From positions 1 to 39,979 of the forward strand of contig JAADHF010000055.1 in assembly GCA_013151965.1 (NCBI GenBank): a stretch of 39,979 nt of DNA. Reading direction: 5' to 3'. Of this stretch, positions 1 to 8,852 are shown piece by piece (position 1 is the stretch's first letter; every line of letters begins with the position of its first letter). The notes under the pieces are model-generated. The model did not search any database. It was given only the letters and a program-made list of their open reading frames with translations, and was not told where the DNA came from. The position numbers and the translations under genes were made by a program. The DNA comes from Spirochaetota bacterium (GTDB taxonomy: Bacteria > Spirochaetota > Spirochaetia > SZUA-6).

Positions 1-50
1 CGTGAACTCACCGACAGATTTTTAAGACCCTTTTTTTCTTTCCCAAACAT
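1..50 (-). CDS. Partial CDS, N-terminus only, unknown protein
   Basis: An ATG lies at 50-48 on the minus strand and reads through the window edge as MFGKEKKGLKNLSVSS. An AGAGGA ribosome site sits about five bases upstream (55-60). A near-perfect promoter 70-100 bases further upstream supports a real gene. The visible residues are basic and cytoplasmic-looking, with no signal peptide. Too little is visible to name a family. Confidence 0.5.
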   Translation of the reverse strand, partial: MFGKEKKGLKNLSVSS

Positions 51-126
51 TTGATCCTCTTTCTATTAAATAAAATTGATTATACGCCGGCTTACTACCC
101 CGATGATTAATCATTGTTTCACCCTA

Positions 127-154
127 ATTATATATAAATTCATTATTCTGTCAA
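127..154 (-). promoter_or_regulatory. Sigma-70 type promoter for the partial gene at the left edge
   Basis: On the minus strand, TTGACA (154-149) and TATAAT (132-127) are both perfect hexamers, separated by 16 bases. Transcription would start near 120 and leave a leader of about 70 bases before the ATG at 50. Confidence 0.65.
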
Positions 155-411
155 TAAAAAATCAAAAGGATATTCATTATTGCTACTTAATTCACAAAAA
201 AATGATTGCAGAGATGAAATAATGAAAACTGAAGGTGCTGAAGAAGTTTCTCTGTCCCGGCAGCGGATTACTTGCAGCAATACCCGGAACTGCTTCCATA
301 GAAATGAAAAATTCGAAAATTGTTTTTCCTGACTGTATATCAGATGGTTTTCCAAACCGGGTTATAATGTATAATAATAAGGATTATAGTATGTCAGACC
401 AAAGGATTTAA
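155..411. other. Intergenic stretch with two -10 like hexamers
   Basis: No recognisable gene is present. Two overlapping-phase TATAAT hexamers occur on the plus strand at 363-368 and 370-375 and could serve the downstream dehydrogenase gene. Neither has a convincing -35 hexamer at 16-18 bases. An open frame fills 235-411 and is listed separately with low confidence. Confidence 0.35.
235..411 (+). CDS. Doubtful 58-residue ORF abutting the next start codon
   Basis: A frame opens after a stop near 225 and can begin at GTG 235. It runs to TAA at 409-411, so the stop directly touches the ATG of the dehydrogenase gene at 412. No ribosome site precedes the GTG, and the -10 hexamers of the next gene lie inside it. 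It may be chance, or the worn tail of a lost gene. I recognise no family. Confidence 0.18.
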   Translation: MLKKFLCPGSGLLAAIPGTASIEMKNSKIVFPDCISDGFPNRVIMYNNKDYSMSDQRI

Positions 412-2016
412 ATGGCTTCCGGTGAGAATAAATTAAATATCTATAAAATCAGACCGGATTATTCGGATTACCTCAAGGATGAATCGAGACTGGCTGGTAA
501 TGCAGAGACAATAAGTTTCCCCCGCTGCGAAGAGGATGTAAGGGAGATACTGGCTGCCTTGTATAAGAAACATATTCCGGTAACAGTTCAGGGCGGACGG
601 ACAGGCATAACCGGAGGTTCGGTACCTCTGGAGGGTCACATACTTAACTTAAGCAGAATGAATAAAATTTTAGGTATAGGCCTGTCAGTGAATAAAGATA
701 AATATATTCTTAAGGTACAGCCCGGGGTCCTTTTAGAGGGTATAAATAATGTAATCGGAACGGGAAGCACAGACACGGACAATTGGGACAGAGAATCTCT
801 GAATGAGTGGAAAATATTTGTCTCCGGGAGGAAAAAGAACGCTTATTTTTTCCCGCCGGATCCTACGGAAACAACAGCCTCTATCGGCGGGATGGCGGCA
901 AATAATGCATCCGGTTCGCGCTCTTTTCTCTACGGTTCTGTGCGGAATCATATATGCGGACTTAAGGTTGTGTTTGCAGATGGTTCCGGTGTTTATGTAA
1001 AGCGGGGAATTCACAGGGCCGGGGGACTGGACTTTACCCTGAAAACCGATTCCGGTACTGTCCTTTCCGGCAGGCTTCCGGAATATGCCATGCCGGAGAT
1101 TAAGAATGCGGCAGGTCTTTTTGTCAAAAAAGATATGGACATAATAGACCTTTTTATCGGGTCCGAAGGAACGCTTGGTGTTATTACGGAGGTGGAAATA
1201 CTTCTTTCCCCTTTGCCCCGGGTTGTGTGGGGTTTGATGATTTTTCTGCCTGATGATGATAATGCTGTCGAGCTTGCAGGGTGTTTCCGGGATGCTTCGG
1301 CCTTAAAGCTGTTATCAAAGCCGGCTGCAATAGAATATTTCGACCGCTGTTCTATAAATTTTCTTAAACAGCAGAAATTCTTAAATCCTGCCTTTGCAAG
1401 GCTGCCTGATATCAGGCCGGTAGATGTATGTGCTCTGTATGTTGAATTTCATGTTAATACGGAAGGGGAGATGGAACAGGCAGCGGTAAATACCATGGAG
1501 ATGGCGGAAAAAGCCGGGGGTGATGGGAATGAAATATGGGCTGCCTGTAATCCCGGGGAAATAGAGCGGTTAAAATGCTTTCGTCATGCGGTTCCCGAGG
1601 CGGTAAACATGGTTATAGACAGACGCAGGAAAAAGTTTCCGGAAATAACCAAACTCGGAACGGATATGGCGGTGCCTGATGATAAACTTAAGGCTGTAAT
1701 GGAAATGTACAATAACGATCTTGAGAATTCAGGACTTGAGTTTGTAAAATTCGGACATATAGGGAACAACCATATTCATATCAATATACTTCCGAAAAAT
1801 ATGAATGATTATAATAAGGGAAAAGAGCTGTACAGAAAATGGGCGGCAAAAGCGGTTGCCATGGGAGGTACCGTATCTGCGGAACATGGAATCGGAAAGT
1901 TAAAAGTCGAACTTCTTAAAATAATGTACGGAAGGAAAGGACTTAAACAGATGCATAATTTAAAGAAGATATTTGATCCTTATGAACTTCTTAACAGGGG
2001 GAATATTTCAGGATAG
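412..2016 (+). CDS. FAD-binding oxidoreductase, D-lactate/glycolate dehydrogenase (GlcD/Dld) family
   Basis: This 534-residue protein belongs to the VAO/PCMH flavoprotein family, which oxidises 2-hydroxy acids such as D-lactate or glycolate and passes electrons to a quinone or an electron-transfer protein. The FAD pyrophosphate loop is seen as VTVQGGRTGITGGS (57-70) and the second FAD motif as FPPDPTETTASIGGMAANNASG (147-168, split here by family convention). The C-terminal cap carries FGHIGNNHIHINILP and the EHGIG metal/substrate motif before the usual tail ending in DPYELLNRG. The start is an ATG with AAGGAT eight bases upstream. About 28 extra residues (115-143) lie between the two FAD motifs. 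There is no Fe-S (GlcF-like) domain or gene beside it, so a stand-alone D-lactate dehydrogenase is as likely as glycolate oxidase. The exact substrate is not determined by the sequence. Confidence 0.85.
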   Translation: MASGENKLNIYKIRPDYSDYLKDESRLAGNAETISFPRCEEDVREILAALYKKHIPVTVQGGRTGITGGSVPLEGHILNLSRMNKILGIGLSVNKDKYILKVQPGVLLEGINNVIGTGSTDTDNWDRESLNEWKIFVSGRKKNAYFFPPDPTETTASIGGMAANNASGSRSFLYGSVRNHICGLKVVFADGSGVYVKRGIHRAGGLDFTLKTDSGTVLSGRLPEYAMPEIKNAAGLFVKKDMDIIDLFIGSEGTLGVITEVEILLSPLPRVVWGLMIFLPDDDNAVELAGCFRDASALKLLSKPAAIEYFDRCSINFLKQQKFLNPAFARLPDIRPVDVCALYVEFHVNTEGEMEQAAVNTMEMAEKAGGDGNEIWAACNPGEIERLKCFRHAVPEAVNMVIDRRRKKFPEITKLGTDMAVPDDKLKAVMEMYNNDLENSGLEFVKFGHIGNNHIHINILPKNMNDYNKGKELYRKWAAKAVAMGGTVSAEHGIGKLKVELLKIMYGRKGLKQMHNLKKIFDPYELLNRGNISG

Positions 2017-2026
2017 ATGCTGTAAT

Positions 2027-2062
2027 AAAGGCAGGCGTGTTTTGTAATGGACCTGCCTTTTG
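2027..2062 (+). terminator. Possible hairpin terminator after the dehydrogenase gene
   Basis: AAAGGCAGG (2027-2035) pairs with CCTGCCTTT (2052-2060) over nine bases with a 16-base loop, followed only by a short T run. The right arm overlaps codons of the thiol peroxidase remnant, so the pairing could be coincidence. Confidence 0.3.
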
Positions 2063-2157
2063 CCTGGAAGAAATGGTGCGGAGCAGCAGGTGTGGACCGG
2101 GCAATAACACTTTCCGGTCATAGCAAGGCAAGTTTCGGCCTTAATTACGGGCATTAA
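2041..2157 (+). pseudogene. Remnant of thiol peroxidase (tpx), about 38 codons
   Basis: The frame through ATG 2047 reads [16 protein letters not shown], then an ITLS segment and SFGLNYGH before TAA at 2155-2157. This matches the central block of Tpx-type peroxiredoxins: DLPFA, then the resolving cysteine in FCGAEG, then VITLS and a F...YGV segment. The N-terminal part with the peroxidatic cysteine and the C-terminal beta strands are missing. There is no ribosome site of its own. It begins about 25 bases after the stop of the dehydrogenase gene and is best read as the debris of a lost antioxidant gene. Confidence 0.72.
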
Positions 2158-2210
2158 AAAGCTTAAAACGGTTTTGAGAATTTAATTACAGAGGGATATT
2201 TAAAATTAAT

Positions 2211-3338
2211 ATGGAGATGCACCCGCTTCTTGATAAGAATCGTCAACAGAAGGCAAAGGCCTACAATACGGAGAAAAGGTTCTGGGCATTAGTGACAATG
2301 GCTCTGGAATTTACGGCACTCGCTGCGGCGCTGTTTATGCATTTTGGCAGTACCCTGTACGGAACTTTTTCCGGATTGCTCCCTGTTCTTCAGTTTTTAC
2401 TGTGGAGTCTTCTGATTGTTATGGCAGCGCAGATTGTATCTCTTGTACCCTCGCTTATGTCAGGATATTTTCTGGAAAAGAAATACGGTTTTATGAGGCA
2501 GGGGATAGGAGGGTGGTTTGCAGATTCAGGTAAGGGTTTGATACTGGAAATTATACTTGCATGGATTGTATTGATGCTCTTCGGGTGGGTTGTTAATGTT
2601 TCCGGCATATTCTGGTGGATTTTCTTTGCACTGATACTCTTTGTTTTTCAGGGCATACTTGCACTGATTTTCCCTGTCGTGATACTTCCTCTCTTTCACA
2701 GATATTCACCTATAGAGGATGAGAATCTGACGCGGAGATTAAAATCGGTACTCGGCCGTGCCGGACTTAAGGTCCTCGGTTTTTACAGGGAAGATTCATC
2801 TAAGAAAACATCGCATGATAATGCTTTCTTTGTGGGAATGGGTTCTACGAGAAGGATCGTACTTTATGACAATTTAATAGAGAATTACACTCTTAACGAG
2901 ATAAGTGCGGTTATAGCCCATGAGGCGGCGCACAGAAAGAAAAACCATATTATCAAGCTTATGTTTATAAACCTTGCGGAAACAATAATTATATCATCGT
3001 TTATACATATCGTTCTTCTCCGTTACTACCCTTCCTTTTTTAACGGGGGAACCGGTATTCTTCCCGCCCTGTTTACGGTTATGCTCATTTTCGGGCTTGT
3101 CAGTGTGCTGTTCGGAATAGTATCAAACTATATCTCCAGAAGATTCGAATATGAAGCGGATATGGGTGCACTTAAATATACGGGTGATAAAAAATCTTTT
3201 ATAAGCATGCTTGCAAAACTCGCAGATAGAAATTTATCCGATGCTTATCCTCCTGTCTGGGTAAAACTGTTTTTTTCATCACATCCTCCGGTCGGGGAGC
3301 GTATAAGCTATGTGGAAAAATATACGGAAAGGAGCTGA
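2211..3338 (+). CDS. M48 family membrane zinc metalloprotease (Ste24/CAAX protease type)
   Basis: The 375-residue protein is an integral membrane zinc endopeptidase of the M48A type. Several hydrophobic segments fill residues 25-160 and two more lie near 250-310. The zinc motif HExxH is seen as HEAAH in AVIAHEAAHRKKNH (about 239-243). The third ligand lies in FEYEADMGA (about residue 318), and the family's C-terminal SSHPPVGERI is present. In bacteria this family degrades or processes membrane proteins; prenylation is not expected, so the CAAX name only describes the fold. The ATG at 2211 is preceded by GAGGGA 14 bases upstream, which is rather far; ATG 2217 is an alternative. The next gene starts two bases after the stop, so the two are probably co-transcribed. 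Confidence 0.85.
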   Translation: MEMHPLLDKNRQQKAKAYNTEKRFWALVTMALEFTALAAALFMHFGSTLYGTFSGLLPVLQFLLWSLLIVMAAQIVSLVPSLMSGYFLEKKYGFMRQGIGGWFADSGKGLILEIILAWIVLMLFGWVVNVSGIFWWIFFALILFVFQGILALIFPVVILPLFHRYSPIEDENLTRRLKSVLGRAGLKVLGFYREDSSKKTSHDNAFFVGMGSTRRIVLYDNLIENYTLNEISAVIAHEAAHRKKNHIIKLMFINLAETIIISSFIHIVLLRYYPSFFNGGTGILPALFTVMLIFGLVSVLFGIVSNYISRRFEYEADMGALKYTGDKKSFISMLAKLADRNLSDAYPPVWVKLFFSSHPPVGERISYVEKYTERS

Positions 3339-3340
3339 TT

Positions 3341-4540
3341 ATGCCGGCAATCGAAATTAAACCCGATATATACTGGATCGGAGTAAATGACAGGACTACG
3401 GACCTTTTTGAAGGGATGTGGCCTATTACGGACGAAGGTGTTACATATAATTCCTATCTCATTATCGACGAAAAAAAAGTTATAATCGACCTGTCGAAGG
3501 CAATTAAAACCGATACTTTTTTTGATAATATCAGCGAAAAGGTTAAGTTGAGTGATCTCGATTATATTGTTATAAATCATATGGAGCCCGACCATACCGG
3601 TGTTTTTCAGATTTTAAGGAAAATGGCTCCGCAATGCAGGATACTTGGCACTCCGAAAACTAAAAAGATGCTGGAAACTTTCTATGGCATTACGGACAAT
3701 GTAATCGAGGTTAAAGACGGAGAAACGCTTATCCTGGGAAAAACAGAGCTTGTCTTTTACCATACTCCCTTTGTCCACTGGCCGGAGACAATGATGACCT
3801 ATGAGAGAAAAAATAGAATTCTATTCTCATGTGACGGGTTCGGGGGCTATGGTGCACTGCAGGGTACAATATTTAATGATCAATGCGGAAATATAGATTT
3901 TTATAAAAAAGAGTCTCTAAGGTACTATGTTAATATAGTTGCAAAATTTTCAAACCCGGTTTTAAAGGCAATTGATAAATTAAAGGATGTGGATATTGCC
4001 GTTATTGCGCCGTCACACGGTCTTGTATGGCGGAAAAATCCGGCTGAAATTGTAAAGTTATATAAGAAATGGGCGGAATATGCTGCGGGTAAAACAGAAG
4101 CCGGAATTACACTTCTGTACGGTTCGATGTACGGGAATACGGAGATGATGATGAATGCAGTAGCTCAGGGCATCTCTAAAGAAGGCATTCCTGTAGAGAT
4201 ATTCGACGTGGCAAGGACGCACTCCAGTTATATCCTGCCTTCGCTGTGGACAAAAAGGGGAGTTATGATAGGAGCTCCGACTTATGAAGCATCGCTTTTT
4301 CCGCCCATGGCTCAGGCTGTTGGTGCGGCTGTGCATAAAAGGATCAGGAATAAGAAAATGGCAATGTTCGGAAGTTACGGCTGGAGCGGAGGAGCCCTTC
4401 GTGAACTTGAAAAATTAACCGAAGGGGCAAAGTGGGAACTTACGGATTCTTACACATTTATCGGAAGACCGGCGGCAGAGGATCTGAAAGCAGGAGAGAA
4501 TTTCGGAGCTTCTTTTGCACGTCTGGTTAAAGAGGAATAA
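3341..4540 (+). CDS. fprA: Flavodiiron protein (A-type flavoprotein), O2/NO reductase
   Basis: The 399-residue protein joins a metallo-beta-lactamase-like diiron domain (1-250) to a flavodoxin domain (253-399). The diiron ligands are all visible: H80, E82, D84 and H85 in INHMEPDHTG, H146 in HTPFVHWPE, D165 in SCDGFGG and H226 in PSHGL. The FMN loop is GSMYGNTE (261-268). Such cytoplasmic enzymes reduce oxygen to water and/or NO to N2O, and protect anaerobes. Electrons normally come from rubredoxin; no rubredoxin domain is fused and none is encoded here. The start has AAAGGAG eight bases upstream and lies two bases after the M48 protease stop. It fits a strictly or mostly anaerobic host. Confidence 0.95.
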   Translation: MPAIEIKPDIYWIGVNDRTTDLFEGMWPITDEGVTYNSYLIIDEKKVIIDLSKAIKTDTFFDNISEKVKLSDLDYIVINHMEPDHTGVFQILRKMAPQCRILGTPKTKKMLETFYGITDNVIEVKDGETLILGKTELVFYHTPFVHWPETMMTYERKNRILFSCDGFGGYGALQGTIFNDQCGNIDFYKKESLRYYVNIVAKFSNPVLKAIDKLKDVDIAVIAPSHGLVWRKNPAEIVKLYKKWAEYAAGKTEAGITLLYGSMYGNTEMMMNAVAQGISKEGIPVEIFDVARTHSSYILPSLWTKRGVMIGAPTYEASLFPPMAQAVGAAVHKRIRNKKMAMFGSYGWSGGALRELEKLTEGAKWELTDSYTFIGRPAAEDLKAGENFGASFARLVKEE

Positions 4541-4544
4541 AGTT

Positions 4545-4577
4545 AAGGCGGAATAAATCTGTCTTTTATTCGGCTTT
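4545..4577. terminator. Shared terminator hairpin between convergent fprA and lon
   Basis: GAATAAA (4551-4557) pairs with TTTATTC (4565-4571). After one G/G mismatch the stem continues for five more pairs, one of them a wobble. The loop is seven bases. A T-rich run follows on each strand, and the site lies in the 47-base gap between the two stop codons. Confidence 0.5.
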
Positions 4578-4587
4578 CGATTAAGGC

Positions 4588-6978
4588 TTAAGCTGATTTT
4601 TCCTTTTCTTTTCTTTCCTTCCATGTATTGGGCGGAAACAGTTCGTCGAGTGCGTCCATAATGGAATCGGCAAATACGAAATCTATCGATGCAAGCACTT
4701 CTTTGGGCAGTTCTTCTATGTCTTTCCTGTTAAGTTCGGGCATGAGAAGATGGTTCATTTTATTCCTGTGGGCTGCCAGAACCTTTTCTTTAACCCCGCC
4801 TATGGGGAGTATTCTGCCGGTCAGTGTTACCTCTCCTGTCATTGCATATCCGGGTATTAACGGTATGCCTGTTACGGCAGAGAGAAGGGCGGATGTTATG
4901 GTGATGCCGGCAGAGGGACCGTCTTTCGGTATAGCCCCTTCCGGGACATGTACATGGATATCCTTGTCCCGTGTAAAATCACCTGCAATATCAAACTGTC
5001 CGGCATGGGCCCGTAAAAACGAAAGAGCTGTCTGGGCGCTCTCTTTCATTACATCACCTAAGCTTCCCGTTAAGAGAAGTTCACCTTTCCCCTCTAAAAT
5101 TGCTACTTCCACGGCAAGCATCATACCGCCGGCTTCTGTCCATGCAAGCCCGTAGGCAAGCCCCGGTTTTGTGTCCTTGCAGAACATTGTCTCGTGAAAC
5201 ATCTCTTTCCCCAGATACTTTTTTAAACTTTTTGCAGTGATCTGTATACGAAACTGTTTCCCGGTTTTCGTGCTTGTTTCTTCATTAATCCCCGCTTTTA
5301 CCGCTTTTCGTGCAATTTTTCTTAAAATATTCGCTATCTCGCGTTCTAGATTTCTAACTCCGGCTTCCATAGTATAGAAGCGTATAAGGTTAAGTATGGC
5401 TGTTTTATGAAATTTTATATCCGCCCATTCCAGGCCGTTTTCCGTAAGCTGCTTGGTTATAAGGAATTGCTCTGCTATTTTCTGTTTTTCATACTCCGTA
5501 TATCCCGGAATATTGATAACTTCCATTCTGTCCCGCAGAGCGTACGGTATATTATGTACGGAATTAGCCGTTGTAATAAACATTACATCGGAAAGGTCGT
5601 ACTGCACCTCCAGATAGTGATCGACAAAGGTGGAATTCTGTTCGGGATCAAGAACCTCAAGCAGAGCGGAAGCGGGGTCTCCCCTGAAGTCTGCACTCAT
5701 TTTATCTATTTCATCGAGCAAGAATACAGGGTTCCGTGTACCTGCTTTCTTCATCGATTGAATAATCTTGCCCGGAAGAGCCCCTACGTATGTCTTTCTG
5801 TGTCCCCTTATTTCTGCTTCGTCACGTACACCGCCCAGAGAAATTCTGACAAAATCTCTGTCTAATGAACGCGCTACCGATCTTCCGAGTGATGTTTTGC
5901 CGGTTCCGGGAGGTCCGACAAAACATAAAATAGGACCTTTGACCTTTCCCTTTAACTGCCGTACGGCAATAAAGTCGAGAACTCTCTCTTTGACTTTCTT
6001 TAGATCGTAGTGATCTTCGTCTAACCGTTTCTGCGCTATATCTATATTTTTATTATCCTGAGTCGATTCTTTCCATGGAAGGTCTGCTATCCATTCCAGA
6101 TATGTACGGAGAACGGCAGATTCGGGCGAAATAGGCTGCATTCGTGAGAGCCGTTTAAGTTCCTTTTCGCATTTAAACCATACATCTTCGGGCAGATTCT
6201 TGTCTTTAAGCCGCTTTTCCAGTTCCTTTGCGCCGGAAGGATCATTCTGATCGGCGCCAAGTTCTTTCTGAATTTCTTTAAGCTGTTCATTTAAGAAATA
6301 CTCTTTCTGGGTTTTCTCCAGTTTTTTTCGTACCTTATCGTTAATCCTGTTTTCCAGCTGAAGAACTTCATTTTCAGATATAAGAATGTTAATGCAGAGT
6401 TCGAGCCGTTTTCCCGTACTGGATTCTGATAAAAGTTCAACTTTTTTTTCGATCTTTAAAGGAATATTTGCGGCAATTGTATCTACTAATTTATTCGGAG
6501 TTTCAATTCTGTCTATGGAGTTAATAATTTCCGAAGGTATTTTTTTATAGAGATTTGAATATTTATTGAATTCCCTGGTGATGTTTCTCATCAAAGCCGA
6601 TATTGTCGATGTTAATTCATGATTGTTATCTATGGGTTTTATATTTACCTTGAGATATCTGTCTTTCTGCAGATATTTAAGAATCTTTGCCCTCTGACTT
6701 CCCTCGACAAGCAGTCTGATAGTTCCGTCGGGAAGTTTCAGCATCTGCAGAATATGAACAATTGTTCCGATATTATATATATCGGTTTCTCCGGGTTCTT
6801 CCACTGCAGTATCTTTTTGCGGTGCAACAAAGAGTAGTCTTCCCTGTTTATTGGCCGTTTCCACTGCCTGTATGGATTTTTTTCTGCCGACAAAGAAGGG
6901 AACAATCATTCCCGGGAAAACCACAAGGTCTTTCAAAGGAACCAGAGGGAGTTCCGTCTTTTTTGAAAAGATTTTCAT
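4588..6978 (-). CDS. lon: ATP-dependent Lon protease
   Basis: The 796-residue protein is a full-length LonA: an N-terminal substrate-recognition domain (1-220), a coiled helical linker, an AAA+ ATPase with Walker A GPPGTGKT (355-362) and Walker B FLLDEIDK, and a C-terminal serine-lysine protease with S689 in KDGPSAG and K730 in GGVKEK. It degrades misfolded and some regulatory proteins in the cytoplasm. The start ATG overlaps the clpX stop by four bases (ATGA), so translation is probably coupled. It is the last gene of the tig-clpP-clpX-lon operon and ends at a shared terminator. The tail is unusually charged ([10 protein letters not shown]). No HrcA/CIRCE-type element is seen immediately upstream. 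Confidence 0.97.
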   Translation of the reverse strand: MKIFSKKTELPLVPLKDLVVFPGMIVPFFVGRKKSIQAVETANKQGRLLFVAPQKDTAVEEPGETDIYNIGTIVHILQMLKLPDGTIRLLVEGSQRAKILKYLQKDRYLKVNIKPIDNNHELTSTISALMRNITREFNKYSNLYKKIPSEIINSIDRIETPNKLVDTIAANIPLKIEKKVELLSESSTGKRLELCINILISENEVLQLENRINDKVRKKLEKTQKEYFLNEQLKEIQKELGADQNDPSGAKELEKRLKDKNLPEDVWFKCEKELKRLSRMQPISPESAVLRTYLEWIADLPWKESTQDNKNIDIAQKRLDEDHYDLKKVKERVLDFIAVRQLKGKVKGPILCFVGPPGTGKTSLGRSVARSLDRDFVRISLGGVRDEAEIRGHRKTYVGALPGKIIQSMKKAGTRNPVFLLDEIDKMSADFRGDPASALLEVLDPEQNSTFVDHYLEVQYDLSDVMFITTANSVHNIPYALRDRMEVINIPGYTEYEKQKIAEQFLITKQLTENGLEWADIKFHKTAILNLIRFYTMEAGVRNLEREIANILRKIARKAVKAGINEETSTKTGKQFRIQITAKSLKKYLGKEMFHETMFCKDTKPGLAYGLAWTEAGGMMLAVEVAILEGKGELLLTGSLGDVMKESAQTALSFLRAHAGQFDIAGDFTRDKDIHVHVPEGAIPKDGPSAGITITSALLSAVTGIPLIPGYAMTGEVTLTGRILPIGGVKEKVLAAHRNKMNHLLMPELNRKDIEELPKEVLASIDFVFADSIMDALDELFPPNTWKERKEKEKSA

Positions 6979-8225
6979 GCAGTTTTCTTTTCTCCGATAA
7001 TAATTATTTCCGGTTTGTTTGTTTTTTCCACTACATCTTTTGTTACAATTACTTTTTTCTTTCCTTCGATGGAAGGAATATCATACATAATATCTATCAT
7101 CAATTCTTCCACGATAGAACGTAATCCCCTTGCACCGGTTTTTCGTTTTACCGCTTTCCTGGCGATTTCCTCGATCGCATCTTCCTGGAATTCAAGTTCG
7201 ACATCATCGAGTTTCATGGAGGCTTTATACTGTTTTACTACGGAATTCCTCGGTTCGGTTACGATTTTCTTCAGTGCTTCGATGTCCAGATCTCCGAGTG
7301 TTACGACCAGGGGTAGCCTCCCGACAAATTCCGGTATAAGTCCGTACCTTATAAGATCATCCGGATGAAGGTGTGAGTATAGTTCTATAAGATCCTTTTC
7401 ATCGGCCGGTTTAATATCCGCGCCGAAACCCATAGGATGCTGCGATATTCTTGATTCCACCATTTTATCCAGTCCTACAAAAGCACCGCCGCATATAAAG
7501 AGGATATTATTCGTATTAATCCGTAGCATTTCCTGGTTCGGGTGCTTCCTTCCTCCCTGGGGAGGGACGGAAGCTACGGTTCCTTCGATTATCTTTAATA
7601 AGGCCTGCTGTACTCCCTCACCGGAGACATCGCGTGTAATGGAAACATTTTCGCCTTTTCTTGCAATCTTGTCGATTTCATCTATATATATGATTCCCTT
7701 TTCTGCTGTCGGTATATTGTTTCCGGCATTCTGAATGAGTTTAAGAAGGATATTTTCCACATCCTCCCCAACATAACCTGCCTCGGTAAGCGTTGTTGCG
7801 TCTGCGATTGCAAAAGGCACTTTTAGTTTTTTTGCGAGAGTACGTGCAAGCAGGGTCTTCCCTGTCCCGGTAGGCCCGATTAACAGAACGTTCGATTTCT
7901 CGATTTCCACATCCTTCTCGATCTTGTGTCCCATGGAAATTCTTTTGTAGTGATTATATACGGCAACCGAAAGTACTTTTTTTGCCTGTTCCTGCCCTAT
8001 AACGTACTGATCCAGATATTCCTTGATATCTTTGGGCTTTGGTATGTCTTCCTGGAATTCGGAAGCCAAAACCTCGTCTTCTTCATCCAGGATATGTTTG
8101 CAGACATTAACACATTCGTCGCATATATATACGCCGGGTCCCGCTATAAGCCGCCGAACAGAATCTGCACTCTTGCCGCAGAAAGAACAGACTTTTTGTC
8201 CGTCATTCTTTGCTACTCTTCCCAT
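6975..8225 (-). CDS. clpX: ClpX, ATP-dependent unfoldase subunit of ClpXP
   Basis: The 416-residue protein carries the N-terminal zinc-binding domain with C13, C16, C35 and C38, then an AAA+ module with Walker A GPTGTGKT (117-124), the sensor region and the pore loop GYVG. It recognises tagged substrates, unfolds them and feeds them to ClpP. Its ATG has the strong ribosome site AAGGGGAG inside the clpP 3' end, and the two genes overlap by 23 bases in different frames. The 3' end overlaps lon by four bases. Confidence 0.97.
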   Translation of the reverse strand: MGRVAKNDGQKVCSFCGKSADSVRRLIAGPGVYICDECVNVCKHILDEEDEVLASEFQEDIPKPKDIKEYLDQYVIGQEQAKKVLSVAVYNHYKRISMGHKIEKDVEIEKSNVLLIGPTGTGKTLLARTLAKKLKVPFAIADATTLTEAGYVGEDVENILLKLIQNAGNNIPTAEKGIIYIDEIDKIARKGENVSITRDVSGEGVQQALLKIIEGTVASVPPQGGRKHPNQEMLRINTNNILFICGGAFVGLDKMVESRISQHPMGFGADIKPADEKDLIELYSHLHPDDLIRYGLIPEFVGRLPLVVTLGDLDIEALKKIVTEPRNSVVKQYKASMKLDDVELEFQEDAIEEIARKAVKRKTGARGLRSIVEELMIDIMYDIPSIEGKKKVIVTKDVVEKTNKPEIIIIGEKKTA

Positions 8226-8823
8226 TTTCTCCCCTTATTAAAACTTTATCCGCGATTCCATAATTTTTTGCTTCTTTCGCAGACATATAGTAATCCCGCT
8301 CCAGATCTTTTGCCACTGTTTTTTCACTTTTACCGGTATGCAGGGCGAAATAACTTATAATTAGCTTCTTTACACGAACTATTTCACGTGCCTGTATACC
8401 AATATCGGCAGCCTGGCCGGAAACGCCACCCCAGGGTTGATGAATAAGAATTCGTGATGACGGAAGTGCAAAACGTTTGCCCGGGGATCCGCAGGAGAGT
8501 AGAAGTGCGGCCATAGATGCAGCCTGGCCAAGGCAGATTGTGCTGACATCCGGCTTTATATACTGAATGGTATCATAAATTGCCAGTCCTGCTGTTACGG
8601 AACCGCCCGGGCTGTTTATATAGATATGAATATCCTTTTCAGGATCCTGAGATTCGAGAAATAACAGCTGGGCTACGATTAAATCCGCAGTAATATCTAC
8701 GATTTCACCGTCTACAAAAACTATTCTGTCTTTTAACAGTCTCGAATAGATATCGTAAGACCGTTCCCCTCTGCTTGTCTGTTCTATGACTATCGGTACA
8801 AGATTGTTCGCCTGTTCGTTCAT
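8203..8823 (-). CDS. clpP: ClpP, catalytic subunit of ClpXP protease
   Basis: The 206-residue protein has the full catalytic triad: S103 in GQAASMA, H128 in LIHQPWGG and D177 in LERDYYMSA. Length and the NSPGG segment (70-74) are typical. The peptidase assembles as a double heptamer and degrades substrates delivered by ClpX, which is encoded next with a 23-base overlap. The gene lies 29 bases downstream of tig, and the ribosome site is GAAAGGGAA before the ATG. The short acidic-polar tail after residue 196 is where the clpX ribosome site is embedded. Confidence 0.97.
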   Translation of the reverse strand: MNEQANNLVPIVIEQTSRGERSYDIYSRLLKDRIVFVDGEIVDITADLIVAQLLFLESQDPEKDIHIYINSPGGSVTAGLAIYDTIQYIKPDVSTICLGQAASMAALLLSCGSPGKRFALPSSRILIHQPWGGVSGQAADIGIQAREIVRVKKLIISYFALHTGKSEKTVAKDLERDYYMSAKEAKNYGIADKVLIRGENGKSSKE

Positions 8824-8852
8824 ATGTTAATTCCCTTTCGCTTTTTGAGAAT

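Noticed and set aside
433-1769. Several 60-93 residue frames on both strands inside the dehydrogenase gene
   Set aside because: They lie fully inside a clear FAD-enzyme gene, have no ribosome sites and match no family.
5407-6837. Plus-strand frames inside lon, up to 175 residues
   Set aside because: They are antisense shadows of Lon, which has intact motifs along the whole length.
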